Part shown: piece by piece, positions 35,153 through 43,069 of the stretch
Position numbering within the stretch: the stretch's first letter is position 1
Layout: every line of letters begins with the position of its first letter
Source: Candidatus Manganitrophus morganii
GTDB lineage: Bacteria; Nitrospirota; Nitrospiria; SBBL01; Manganitrophaceae
DNA length: 64,000 nt
Assembly (NCBI GenBank): GCA_021651055.1
Contig: JAJHOH010000001.1
Location: forward strand, 2,108,001-2,172,000
Reading direction: 5' to 3'
Program-made: the position numbers and the translations under genes
The notes under the pieces: model-generated
Seen by the model: the letters and a program-made list of their open reading frames with translations, nothing else
The model's database searches: none
Told to the model about the DNA's origin: nothing

Positions 35153-36526
35153 CTACTGCGGTCCAATCTCGAAAATCCGAACCTCGCCGGGAGTGAGCTG
35201 AACATTGCGGAGGGTCCGGCCGTCAAACTCCGGGTAGGTGGAGGAGGCGCCGTCGAGTCCATATTCGGTCGCCGCGGCGCCGCGTTGCCTGACCTGCAAG
35301 TTGACCGTCGGGCGGCTGCTCTTATCCCAGACAAAAAGAACCTGCTCTCCACCCGGACGGATAAAGAGATGATGATAAAGCGCCCCGGGCTTTCCCTTCG
35401 TGACGGTGACCGTCAGGTCGCCGTCGGCGACCGTGAGCGGTGTTACATCGAGCAGATCGGTTAGAAGGTCGACGGTGTGGAAAGCCAGCTTCTTTTTACG
35501 GTCCGAAGTGGTCAGGCCGAGGAAGTAGTTCGGCGCCTCCCCGATAATCGGGCGGTCCGGTTCAAGGTCTTTGATTTCATAGATGCCGATATGCTCAATT
35601 TCCGGGACGGCCAGAAAGGTGGCGATCGCACGGGCCCACCAGTTGGCCTGGTCGCGTTCGGTCTTCCCGGCGGTCGTGGCATACCCCGCTTCGTTGATCC
35701 AGATCGGCTCGCCCTGGCAGTCGGTCTCCACGGTGTCGGTAAAAGTGCGATACTGCGCATCGATATAGTTTTCCACCGTGACCGTCTCCGGCGTCCAGGT
35801 CTCGGGGTAGGCGTGAAGCGGGACGATATCGAAACTGCCGGCATTCTCAAACGTCGTGCAGATCCCCTCGATAAATTCCACGTCGGGAAAGACCAATCCG
35901 CCGAGGAGGACCTCGACGCCGGGATTGGCCCCTCGGATGGCGGCGGCCCCCCGCAGGAGGACTTGGTTATACTCCGCGACGGTCCCATCCCACCAGAGCG
36001 GGACGTTTTCCTCATTATAAATTTCGAACGAGCGAATGTTCCGGTGCCGCCGCACGGCGCTCGCAAGATGGTAGACGAAGTTGTACCAATCCTCGATCCG
36101 CTTCGGCGGATCGTTCCATGCAGCTTCATCGGTTCCCCCTTTTGCGGCCCAAGCCGGGGTGTATCCGATGTAAGGGCGCAGCTCGATTCCAACGCGCCCG
36201 GCCAATTCGGCAAAGTCATGCAGCCAGGCGAAGTCATACTTTCCGCGGGCCGGCTCATAATCATCCCACCCGAAGCTTCCGCGCCAGGTGGTCACGTCGA
36301 GCTCCTGCATCAGCGCAAAGTCCTCCGCGACTTCGTCTAAATCTTCCCCTTTGTCGTAATCTTCCAGAATACTGAAGGAGACCTGCTTCGTGATGTGGCC
36401 GGGGGCGGTTTGAGGGGCCGCGCCTCTGCCGGCGTCGGGAGAAATGGAGCGAATCGCGGGACAACCGACCAAAGAGACGGCAAGGAGAATCAGTCCGATC
36501 AACGAGGAAAGGGTCCTCTGGAGCAT
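35153..36526 (-). CDS. Glycoside-hydrolase-like lipoprotein (clan GH-A)
   Basis: 457 residues with a lipobox (AVSLVGC, Cys22). The (beta/alpha)8-barrel pattern is clear: the Asn-Glu pair in FEIYNEENVP is the expected acid/base, and the Glu in PIWINEAGYATT the nucleophile. A C-terminal beta-sandwich (residues about 370-455) ends the protein. It resembles GH39/GH5-type enzymes, but substrate cannot be read. As a lipoprotein it may act on cell-surface or exported polysaccharide. Confidence 0.8.
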   Translation of the reverse strand: MLQRTLSSLIGLILLAVSLVGCPAIRSISPDAGRGAAPQTAPGHITKQVSFSILEDYDKGEDLDEVAEDFALMQELDVTTWRGSFGWDDYEPARGKYDFAWLHDFAELAGRVGIELRPYIGYTPAWAAKGGTDEAAWNDPPKRIEDWYNFVYHLASAVRRHRNIRSFEIYNEENVPLWWDGTVAEYNQVLLRGAAAIRGANPGVEVLLGGLVFPDVEFIEGICTTFENAGSFDIVPLHAYPETWTPETVTVENYIDAQYRTFTDTVETDCQGEPIWINEAGYATTAGKTERDQANWWARAIATFLAVPEIEHIGIYEIKDLEPDRPIIGEAPNYFLGLTTSDRKKKLAFHTVDLLTDLLDVTPLTVADGDLTVTVTKGKPGALYHHLFIRPGGEQVLFVWDKSSRPTVNLQVRQRGAAATEYGLDGASSTYPEFDGRTLRNVQLTPGEVRIFEIGPQ

Positions 36527-36596
36527 GGTCGATCTCCCGAAGCAGGTGGAGCGCGCGGAGAAATTTCTTAGGAGCGTCTGTTAGCGGCTTTCTTCT

Positions 36597-36627
36597 ATGA
36601 TACGGGAAGATGGGTCCATTCAGTCAA
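36597..36627 (-). promoter_or_regulatory. Candidate promoter of the glycosidase lipoprotein gene
   Basis: On the minus strand, TTGACT (36627-36622), a 19-base spacer and TATCAT (36602-36597), about 65 bases upstream of the start codon. Confidence 0.35.
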
Positions 36628-36701
36628 GCAGACAAGCGGAAGAGCGTTTTCTCTCGATTGCAAAAAAGGCAGGAAGTCAATTGCCGGCCAACATCGATCG
36701 G

Positions 36702-36731
36702 TTGACCCCCTCCGATGGGTTATACAATAAT
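36702..36731 (+). promoter_or_regulatory. Candidate promoter of the AI-2E transporter gene
   Basis: TTGACC (36702-36707), an 18-base spacer and AATAAT (36726-36731). The same two boxes and spacing precede the PAP2 fusion gene at 56649. Apart from this and the divergent promoter, the 335-base gap 36527-36861 holds nothing I recognise. Confidence 0.4.
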
Positions 36732-36861
36732 AGATTAGGTTGATTGATCTTCATTCTCCTTCTCCTTGCACCTTGTCGGTCGGCTTCAGAAAACCTCGTT
36801 GGAGCTCCCTTTCCAGCCGTCATTATGGTCAATGTACGATTCTGTTTAATAGGTTTTTTCT

Positions 36862-37965
36862 ATGACCTCTGAAGCGCGCCTCCCCTTTTATGTGAAATCG
36901 ACCTTCCTCCTGCTGGGGCTTGTTCTCGTTACAGGAATTCTTTATTACGGCGCCGAGGTTTTTGTCCCGCTCGCCTATGCGGCGCTCCTCTCTGTTTTGC
37001 TCTATCCGATGAGCTATCGCTTAGAGCGGATTGGAATACCGAGAATTTTAGCGATCACCCTCACCCTGACGGTGGCGCTGATTCTGGTGGCGACCGTCAT
37101 CGGATTCATCGTCTGGCAGGCCGGCCAGTTTTCACAAGACCTTCCGGTCCTCAAAGAGCGGGTCTTTGAGTATGCCCGCGAATTAAAGGTCTTTCTGAAA
37201 GAGAATTTCGGCATCACTTACCAGAAGCAGCTGCAATGGCTGCGGCTGACCACCGCCAGAGTCTTTGAGAATGGAGGGGTCCTCGTCTCGCAGACACTTT
37301 TGGCCTTCACAAAATTCAGCTATATCATGGTGTTGGTGCCGATTTATACTTTTTTATTTCTCCTCTACCGGCCGCTCCTCGTGGAATTTTTCTTTCAGCT
37401 CTCGTCTCGGGGCCATATTCAACAAGTGAAGGCCGTTTTAGATGAGATCAAGCGGGTGGTCAAAAATTATCTTTTGGGATTGATGATCGAGACGGTCATT
37501 GTCGCCGTTCTCAATGTGGGGGTCCTCCTTTATTTGGGAATCGATTATGCCGTCCTCCTGGGGGTAACAGCGGCCATTCTGAATCTCATTCCCTATGTCG
37601 GAATTTTTATCGGCAGCGTCTTTCCTACGGTCATCGCGTTTGTGACGGAGGAATCGCTCTGGGCTCCGGTGAGTGTGGTGATTGCATTTGGCATCATCCA
37701 ATTTTTGGACAATAACATCATCGTTCCCAAAATCGTCGGCTCGTATGTGAGGATCAACTCCATCGCGACAATCATTGCCGTCATTGTGGGAGGACTGCTT
37801 TGGGGAATCTCGGGAATGTTTCTCTTCATCCCCCTGGTGGCGATTCTCAAGGTCATTTTCGATCGGGTGGAATCGCTGAAACCGTGGGGAATGCTCTTAG
37901 GGGATGGGGTTCCGAAAGAGGCCCGGATTAAAAAGCCAAGGGCCGCCGCTTCCAAAGCCGCTTAG
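36862..37965 (+). CDS. AI-2E/PerM-family membrane transporter
   Basis: 367 residues with about eight membrane spans grouped 1-3 at the N-terminus and the rest after residue 150. The family's large soluble loop lies between (residues about 90-150), and PYVGIFIGSVFPTVIAF plus DNNIIVPKIVGSYVRINSI are the PerM-type signature. Relatives export autoinducer-2 or act as Na+/H+ antiporters. The C-terminus is basic. Confidence 0.92.
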   Translation: MTSEARLPFYVKSTFLLLGLVLVTGILYYGAEVFVPLAYAALLSVLLYPMSYRLERIGIPRILAITLTLTVALILVATVIGFIVWQAGQFSQDLPVLKERVFEYARELKVFLKENFGITYQKQLQWLRLTTARVFENGGVLVSQTLLAFTKFSYIMVLVPIYTFLFLLYRPLLVEFFFQLSSRGHIQQVKAVLDEIKRVVKNYLLGLMIETVIVAVLNVGVLLYLGIDYAVLLGVTAAILNLIPYVGIFIGSVFPTVIAFVTEESLWAPVSVVIAFGIIQFLDNNIIVPKIVGSYVRINSIATIIAVIVGGLLWGISGMFLFIPLVAILKVIFDRVESLKPWGMLLGDGVPKEARIKKPRAAASKAA

Positions 37966-37989
37966 AAGAAGATGGCCGAAAGAAAACAA

Positions 37990-38232
37990 GTTCCTACCGG
38001 GCGATCATTGTTCTGCTTTAGAAGAGGAATAAAGCCTCGGCAGGGTCCGAACGCACCGTAGGAGTTCCCCTCCATCGTCTGCCGAAGCGTCGATCGAACC
38101 GCAAAGAGGTTCCCCTTTATCCAGGTCCACGGCGGCATTATTGATCGACATATCCATTCGTCCGAATTCTTCTTAAAGAATGCGTGAATCGCCTCGACCT
38201 GCGTGAGATGGGTTACATCATGTGACCGACGG
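37990..38232 (-). pseudogene. Remnant of an SDR oxidoreductase gene
   Basis: Read leftward, three reading frames in turn give SDR-like pieces: DVTHLTQVEAIHAFFKKN, then FGRMDMSINNAAVDLDKG (with the NNA motif), then LRQTMEGNSYGAFGPCRGF and LLKQNN. At least two single-base frameshifts separate them. The N-terminal cofactor motif and the catalytic Tyr-Lys part are missing, so this is a truncated relic. It is not a copy of the SDR at 31956-32774, whose matching segments differ. Confidence 0.75.
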
Positions 38233-38318
38233 CTTCGATGTTTCCTTCCTTGAAATCGCCCGCCGTCTTCTGATACCTTTGAAAGGTCTATTCGATTTTA
38301 AGATGAAGAGCGGGAATA

Positions 38319-38717
38319 TTGGCCGGCGATTTGATACCAGAAGAGGTGAAGCAATTTATCGCGGAGCGGATCGACTCCGTCGAGCTGCTGGAGGTGCTTC
38401 TGTTTCTTCGCTCCCACTCCGAGCGGGAATGGCGGGCCGACGAGGTCAGCAAAGAGTTTCGAAGCAGCACCGTTTCCATCTCAAAGCGGCTGGCCGATCT
38501 TCACACCCGGGAGCTCCTTTTTCTGAATGAAGGATTTCCCCCGCGCTACCGATACAGCCCTCGCACAAACAAATTGATCGTCGCGGTGGACCGCTTGGCG
38601 GAGGCCTATGCGTCGTCGCGGGCCAGGGTGATCGACTTGATCTTCTCCAAGCCGGCCGACAAATTGCGTCATTTCTCCGACGCCTTCAAGTTAAGAAAGG
38701 AAGAGGAAGATGATTGA
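38319..38717 (+). CDS. Winged-helix transcriptional regulator-like protein
   Basis: 132 residues from a TTG start with GAGCGGGA upstream. The centre fits a winged helix: LLEVLLFLRSHSEREWRADEV, then SKEFRSSTVSISKRLADLHTRELL as recognition helix, and a wing around RYRYSPRTNKLI. No sensor domain is visible. It overlaps the first DUF5985 gene by 8 bases and probably regulates or accompanies that membrane pair. Confidence 0.75.
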   Translation: MAGDLIPEEVKQFIAERIDSVELLEVLLFLRSHSEREWRADEVSKEFRSSTVSISKRLADLHTRELLFLNEGFPPRYRYSPRTNKLIVAVDRLAEAYASSRARVIDLIFSKPADKLRHFSDAFKLRKEEEDD

Positions 38718-38967
38718 AGGAGCGGTTTATTTTCTCTGCGCACTCACCAGCGTCGCCTGCGCAATCATTCTGCTGCGGAGCTACCAGCGGAACCGAACGG
38801 GGATTCTGCTCTGGAGCGCGCTTTGCTTTGTCGGATTGGCTTTAAATAACATCCTTCTTTTCGTCGATTTGCTCTTTCCGCAGGTCCCGCTCCAGCTTTG
38901 GCGACTTTTCCCCGCGCTGGTCGGCCTGATGCTGCTGATCTATGGCTTAATTTGGGATCTTGTCTGA
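38710..38967 (+). CDS. DUF5985-type small membrane protein (first)
   Basis: 85 residues with three hydrophobic helices (about 5-23, 31-53 and 63-83). LCALTSVACAIILLRSY and GLALNNILLFVDLLF match the DUF5985 pattern. The start overlaps the regulator's end by 8 bases, which implies coupled translation. Confidence 0.75.
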   Translation: MIEGAVYFLCALTSVACAIILLRSYQRNRTGILLWSALCFVGLALNNILLFVDLLFPQVPLQLWRLFPALVGLMLLIYGLIWDLV

Positions 38968-38977
38968 GGAGAGATAG

Positions 38978-39241
38978 ATGATCGTATTTATCTCCGGCGC
39001 CATTATGATGGCCTGTTGGGTGGCCGGGCTTTTCTTCCTTCGCTTCTGGAAAAAGACGGGAGACCGTCTCTTCGCAATTTTTGCGCTGGCGTTTTGGATG
39101 CTTGCCGCAGAACGGATCATTCTCGTCCTGATCAATCAAGAAGACGAGGTTCGCACCTTCGTTTATGTGATCCGCCTCTTTGCATTTGTCCTTATATTAT
39201 GGGCGATTTTTGATAAGAACCGCGCTCGGGCGCCGGATTGA
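38978..39241 (+). CDS. DUF5985-type small membrane protein (second)
   Basis: 87 residues, three hydrophobic helices, with GAGGAGAG before the ATG, 10 bases after the first. ACWVAGLFFLRFWKKTGDR and FALAFWMLAAERIILVL are typical. Its last 50 bases overlap the 3' end of the convergent histidine kinase gene, so one strand codes for both ends. Confidence 0.78.
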   Translation: MIVFISGAIMMACWVAGLFFLRFWKKTGDRLFAIFALAFWMLAAERIILVLINQEDEVRTFVYVIRLFAFVLILWAIFDKNRARAPD

Positions 39242-41537
39242 TCTCCGGCGATCTTTCATCGGCGCGATAAGGAAGAGAGAGGATAAAGGTCGATCCTTTT
39301 CCGAATTCGCTTTCTACGCCGATCTCCCCTTTTAAAAGATCAACCAGCTGTTTCACGATCGTGAGACCCAAACCGCTCCCTCCAAACTCACGGGTTGCGG
39401 TCCCGTCCACCTGATGAAACGCGTTGAAGATTTTCGCAAGGTCTTCCGGTTTGATGCCGATGCCGGTATCTTGTACGCGGATCTCGACCCGTTCTCTTTC
39501 AGGCCGATCTTCCATCTCCACCGTGATCCCTCCTTCAGGCGTAAATTTAATCGCATTGGAGAGGAGATTGACCAAAATCTGCTTGATCTTATCCCCATCA
39601 GATTGAATGAGGGGAAGCGCCTTCTTTTCATATTGAAGATAAAGGGACTTCTTCTCCAGCAACGATTGGAGCCCGGCTGATATATCTTCGATCAAGGCGG
39701 GGATCTCCACCGGCGCGATTTTCAGCGGGGCCTTTCCCGACTCTATTTTCGAGAGATCCAAAAGGTTATTGATCAGCTTGCGGAGGTCGTCTGCGTTTCG
39801 GAGGACCCCCTCCAGCGCATATTTTTGATCTTCATTGATCGAACCGTAAATATTCCCCAAGACAAGATGGGAGAAACCGAGAATGGCATTCAGCGGAGTC
39901 CTCAGCTCGTGAGAGACATTCGAGACGAACTCCGACTTCACCCGGCTCGCCTCCTGCGCTTCAATCGTTTTTTGCGTCAGCGCCTCCTCCATTCGCTTGC
40001 GCTCGGTGATATCCATGCAGACGCCGACCATCCGCTCCGGCTGGCCATTTGCATCGAAAAAGAGCTGCCCCCTCGACTCCAACCAGAGGAGCCTTTGATC
40101 CGGAGAGAAGATTCGATACTCGATTTGATATTCGCTCCCGTCCCGCAATGTTCGATTGATCGCGGCCAAGACCCGTTCCAGGTCTTCCGGATGGATGTCT
40201 CGTTTAAAGTCCTCAAAACCTCCCCCGAATGTCCCCGGCGGAATTCCGTGAATGGTCTCAAGCGTGCTGTTCCAAGCGATCTTCCCGGTCTGAATGTTCC
40301 ATTCCCAGGCGCCCATCCGTCCGGCGCTTAATGCGACATTCAGGCGTTCTTCGCTTTGGTGCAACGCTTCTTCTCGCCGCTTGCTCTGAATGGAAAAAGC
40401 GACGTGGCCGGCGATGGTCTGCGCGAGCTGCACCTCCTCCTCAAGAAAGGGATGCGCCGTGTTGTAATAAACCATAAATTTCCCCAGCAGCCGCTTTTGA
40501 TAGACCAAGGGAAAGAATCCGAGCGCTTGGATTCCTTCCCGACGAACAACCTCTCGCAGAGGCGCGTCCAAGGGGGCATGATCGATATCGGGGATACAGA
40601 CCGGCTGCGGATCGGGGGCGCCGGGCTGCCAGGGGGAATGTCCTTGCACAACCTCGCGGTATTCTTCCGAAAGTCCGCGCCACGCTTTAAAGCGCATGAC
40701 CTGATCGTCGTCCATCAATAGAATGGCGGCGCGATCGGCCTTCACCGATTGAAGAATCATGTCGAGCGAGGCCTTGTAAATCTCCTCAAGGGCCTCGGCC
40801 CGATTGACCTGATCGTTGAGCTGATAGATTTGCCGGAGTCTCTTGTTTTGCTCCCGCTCTTGGTGTCCTGCACGTTTCTTTTCTTCCAGACGGGCGTTTT
40901 TCAGCTGAGAGATCATCCAGTCCAATTTATCCGCTTCGGACCGGCCGTCCAGAATCAGGGGGGCTTCATAAAAGAGATTGGGATAAACCGTTTGTCCGAT
41001 GATGGCGAGCGGGTGGGTGTTCAACGAGGTCTCTACGACCGCCGGGGAGAGGCGGTGCCGGCTGTATTGACAGACAATCCGGCCCGGGAAGCCGGGAACG
41101 AAGATTTTATTGATGGTCGCCTCCCAATGTTTTAGCCGCTCCGCGCTGATCGCGGGCCCGAGGGTCCAGGTCATTTCCACCGCAAACCGAATCCCGGCAA
41201 ATCCCGCCGCAAAGGCCGCATCGATAAATTGACGCACCTGGGCCGCTTTTTTGTCGGAATCGAGCTCTCCCGGCTGGCGCCACTCCTCCCGGGTCCACAG
41301 GAGCAGCGTGCCCCGTTTCAATTCATCGCGAACATCGATTCCGCTCCCTTCAAGGGCGAGGGCCACTTCGTCGGTCGTCTGATCATCGGCGATATAAATA
41401 CACTGCTCTCCGCCCTCCAATCCTTGTTTGATAAAAGGAACCAGCGCCGGCATCTGCTCGGCGGGATCTCTGTCATAAATGAGGCAAAGATGATCTCCCG
41501 GCTGTAAGCCCAAGATCTGTTCTGTCAGCTCGTTCAT
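39192..41537 (-). CDS. MEDS-GAF-PAS hybrid-free sensor histidine kinase
   Basis: 781 residues. Domains in order: MEDS (residues about 5-175, with GDHLCLIYDRDP), a coiled-coil linker, GAF (about 245-390), PAS/PAC (about 400-520), HisKA with phospho-His in FVSNVSHELRTPLNAI (about 545-610), and HATPase with NLLSNAIKF, DTGIGI and GSGLGL (about 655-765). There is no receiver domain or membrane span, so the kinase senses in the cytoplasm. No response regulator is adjacent. MEDS domains were first seen in methanogen/methylotroph sensors such as DcmR. A strong promoter precedes it. Confidence 0.93.
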   Translation of the reverse strand: MNELTEQILGLQPGDHLCLIYDRDPAEQMPALVPFIKQGLEGGEQCIYIADDQTTDEVALALEGSGIDVRDELKRGTLLLWTREEWRQPGELDSDKKAAQVRQFIDAAFAAGFAGIRFAVEMTWTLGPAISAERLKHWEATINKIFVPGFPGRIVCQYSRHRLSPAVVETSLNTHPLAIIGQTVYPNLFYEAPLILDGRSEADKLDWMISQLKNARLEEKKRAGHQEREQNKRLRQIYQLNDQVNRAEALEEIYKASLDMILQSVKADRAAILLMDDDQVMRFKAWRGLSEEYREVVQGHSPWQPGAPDPQPVCIPDIDHAPLDAPLREVVRREGIQALGFFPLVYQKRLLGKFMVYYNTAHPFLEEEVQLAQTIAGHVAFSIQSKRREEALHQSEERLNVALSAGRMGAWEWNIQTGKIAWNSTLETIHGIPPGTFGGGFEDFKRDIHPEDLERVLAAINRTLRDGSEYQIEYRIFSPDQRLLWLESRGQLFFDANGQPERMVGVCMDITERKRMEEALTQKTIEAQEASRVKSEFVSNVSHELRTPLNAILGFSHLVLGNIYGSINEDQKYALEGVLRNADDLRKLINNLLDLSKIESGKAPLKIAPVEIPALIEDISAGLQSLLEKKSLYLQYEKKALPLIQSDGDKIKQILVNLLSNAIKFTPEGGITVEMEDRPERERVEIRVQDTGIGIKPEDLAKIFNAFHQVDGTATREFGGSGLGLTIVKQLVDLLKGEIGVESEFGKGSTFILSLPYRADERSPEINPAPERGSYQKSPII

Positions 41538-41570
41538 GGACGTTCTCCAAAATAAAAAAAGCCCTCCTTA

Positions 41571-41600
41571 ATTATAAGCAATATGATTTTTTAGATTCAA
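41571..41600 (-). promoter_or_regulatory. Sigma-70-type promoter of the histidine kinase gene
   Basis: On the minus strand, TTGAAT (41600-41595), an 18-base spacer and a perfect TATAAT (41576-41571), giving a 5' UTR of about 25 bases. Confidence 0.65.
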
Positions 41601-41655
41601 GGGGGTCGCTGATCGGGTATGGGGCGGCCGGGGGATAAGCCTAGATAATGAAGCG

Positions 41656-42516
41656 TTATCGGACTGGCTGAATGAACGTTCCTTCGCGAAGCTCGCGGAG
41701 CGTCTCTTCGATCTCTTCCTGGGTGTTCATGACGAAGGGGCCGTAGCGGGCGATCGGCTCGTTGAGCGGTTGGCCGGAGACGAGAAGAAATCGGGCGCCG
41801 CTTTCCCCCGCGCGGACGGCGAGGAAGTCGCCGTCGTCGAGCACCAACAATCTGGGCGACGACGCGGAAACGCCGTCCGACTCCGCGATCCCGAACGTCC
41901 CCGCCCCCTCGAAAAGATAGACGAAGGCGGCATGGCCTTGCGGAACCGACCTGCGAAAAGCGACGTTCGCCGGGAGCGTGATATCAAGATAGGTCGGATC
42001 GGCGGCGATATCGGTCACCGCCCCCCGAATGCCGCCGACCTCCCCGGCGATCACCCGGACCATCACCCCGTTTTCTCCCGTCCAGACCGGAATCTTCGCG
42101 GCGGAAATGTCTTGATATCGGGGAGCGGTCATCTTGAGCCGGGCCGGAAGATTGACCCAGAGCTGGAACCCGTCCAGCCTCGCGCTCGGCTGCGGCATCT
42201 CTTCGTGAAGGATTCCCCTCCCCGACGTCATCCACTGAATGTCCCCCGGCCCGATCGTTCCGGCGTTTCCGAGGGTATCCAGATGCCGGACCGTCCCGGC
42301 CAGCATATAGGTGACCGTTTCGATTCCGCGATGGGGATGCATCGGGAATCCCGCCAGATAGTCGTCCGGATTCTCCGATCCGAAGTGGTCGAATAACAAA
42401 AACGGATCCAACTCGCTCAGCGTACGGGTGGCGATGCTTCGCTTCAACCGTACCCCGGCCCCTTCCATTACCGGCTGGGGGGTAATGATTGTTTTGACCT
42501 TTCGCGCTTGATCCAT
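41656..42516 (-). CDS. Pirin-family bicupin protein
   Basis: 286 residues. The N-terminal cupin has the metal ligands in FPMHPHRGIETVTYMLAG (His, His, His) and the Glu of GILHEEMPQ. The C-terminal cupin (residues about 150-280) is less conserved, as usual. Pirins are Fe-binding proteins, some with quercetinase activity, others redox regulators. The gene stands alone; no regulator is adjacent. Confidence 0.93.
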   Translation of the reverse strand: MDQARKVKTIITPQPVMEGAGVRLKRSIATRTLSELDPFLLFDHFGSENPDDYLAGFPMHPHRGIETVTYMLAGTVRHLDTLGNAGTIGPGDIQWMTSGRGILHEEMPQPSARLDGFQLWVNLPARLKMTAPRYQDISAAKIPVWTGENGVMVRVIAGEVGGIRGAVTDIAADPTYLDITLPANVAFRRSVPQGHAAFVYLFEGAGTFGIAESDGVSASSPRLLVLDDGDFLAVRAGESGARFLLVSGQPLNEPIARYGPFVMNTQEEIEETLRELREGTFIQPVR

Positions 42517-42604
42517 TTTCTTCCCTCTATTTGTATGTGGGGCCGACGCTAGGAGAAGCCTATTAATTCCGGATCTTCACACCAGATGCGCCATGCCCCA
42601 CGCC

Positions 42605-43054
42605 CTACCGACTCTCCACCGTCACCTTCGTGGTGACCGAGTTCGCGATGAAGCAGCCGCGGTGCGCTTGGTCGTGAAGCATCTTTAACTCCTCCGGTGT
42701 CGGAGTTTTCGAACCGGAGAAGGTGATCTTCGGCCGGAGGGTAACACGCGTCATGGCGAGCTTTCCCTCGGTATTCTTCTCCAGAATACCGGTGGCATCA
42801 TCATGATAGGAATCGACCACAAACTGCTTTCGGGCGGCGACCGCGAGGAAGGTCAACATGTGGCAGCTCGACAGTGCCCCGACAAGCGCCTCTTCCGGAT
42901 TCACATAACTCGGATTCCCTTGATAATCGGGAGCCGCCGATGCCGAGACCCGCACCCCGCCGGGAAAGGTCCAGAGGTGATCGCGGCTGTATGACTCGTA
43001 GGTAAATTGCTCGGTTTCCCGTTCCCAGTCAATCGCAACCTGATATTCAGACAT
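42605..43054 (-). CDS. OsmC/Ohr-family peroxidase (copy 1)
   Basis: 149 residues. The OsmC pattern is clear: SAAPDYQGNPSYVNPEEALVGAL near 35-57, the first Cys in SSCHMLTFLAVA and the second in HRGCFIANSV. These form the redox pair that reduces organic hydroperoxides. The distribution of motifs fits the YhfA-like OsmC subgroup rather than Ohr. It ends 15 bases after... its start lies 15 bases downstream of the TPR gene's stop, so the two may be co-transcribed. Confidence 0.9.
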   Translation of the reverse strand: MSEYQVAIDWERETEQFTYESYSRDHLWTFPGGVRVSASAAPDYQGNPSYVNPEEALVGALSSCHMLTFLAVAARKQFVVDSYHDDATGILEKNTEGKLAMTRVTLRPKITFSGSKTPTPEELKMLHDQAHRGCFIANSVTTKVTVESR

Positions 43055-43069
43055 ATTTTTCCTGTTGCT

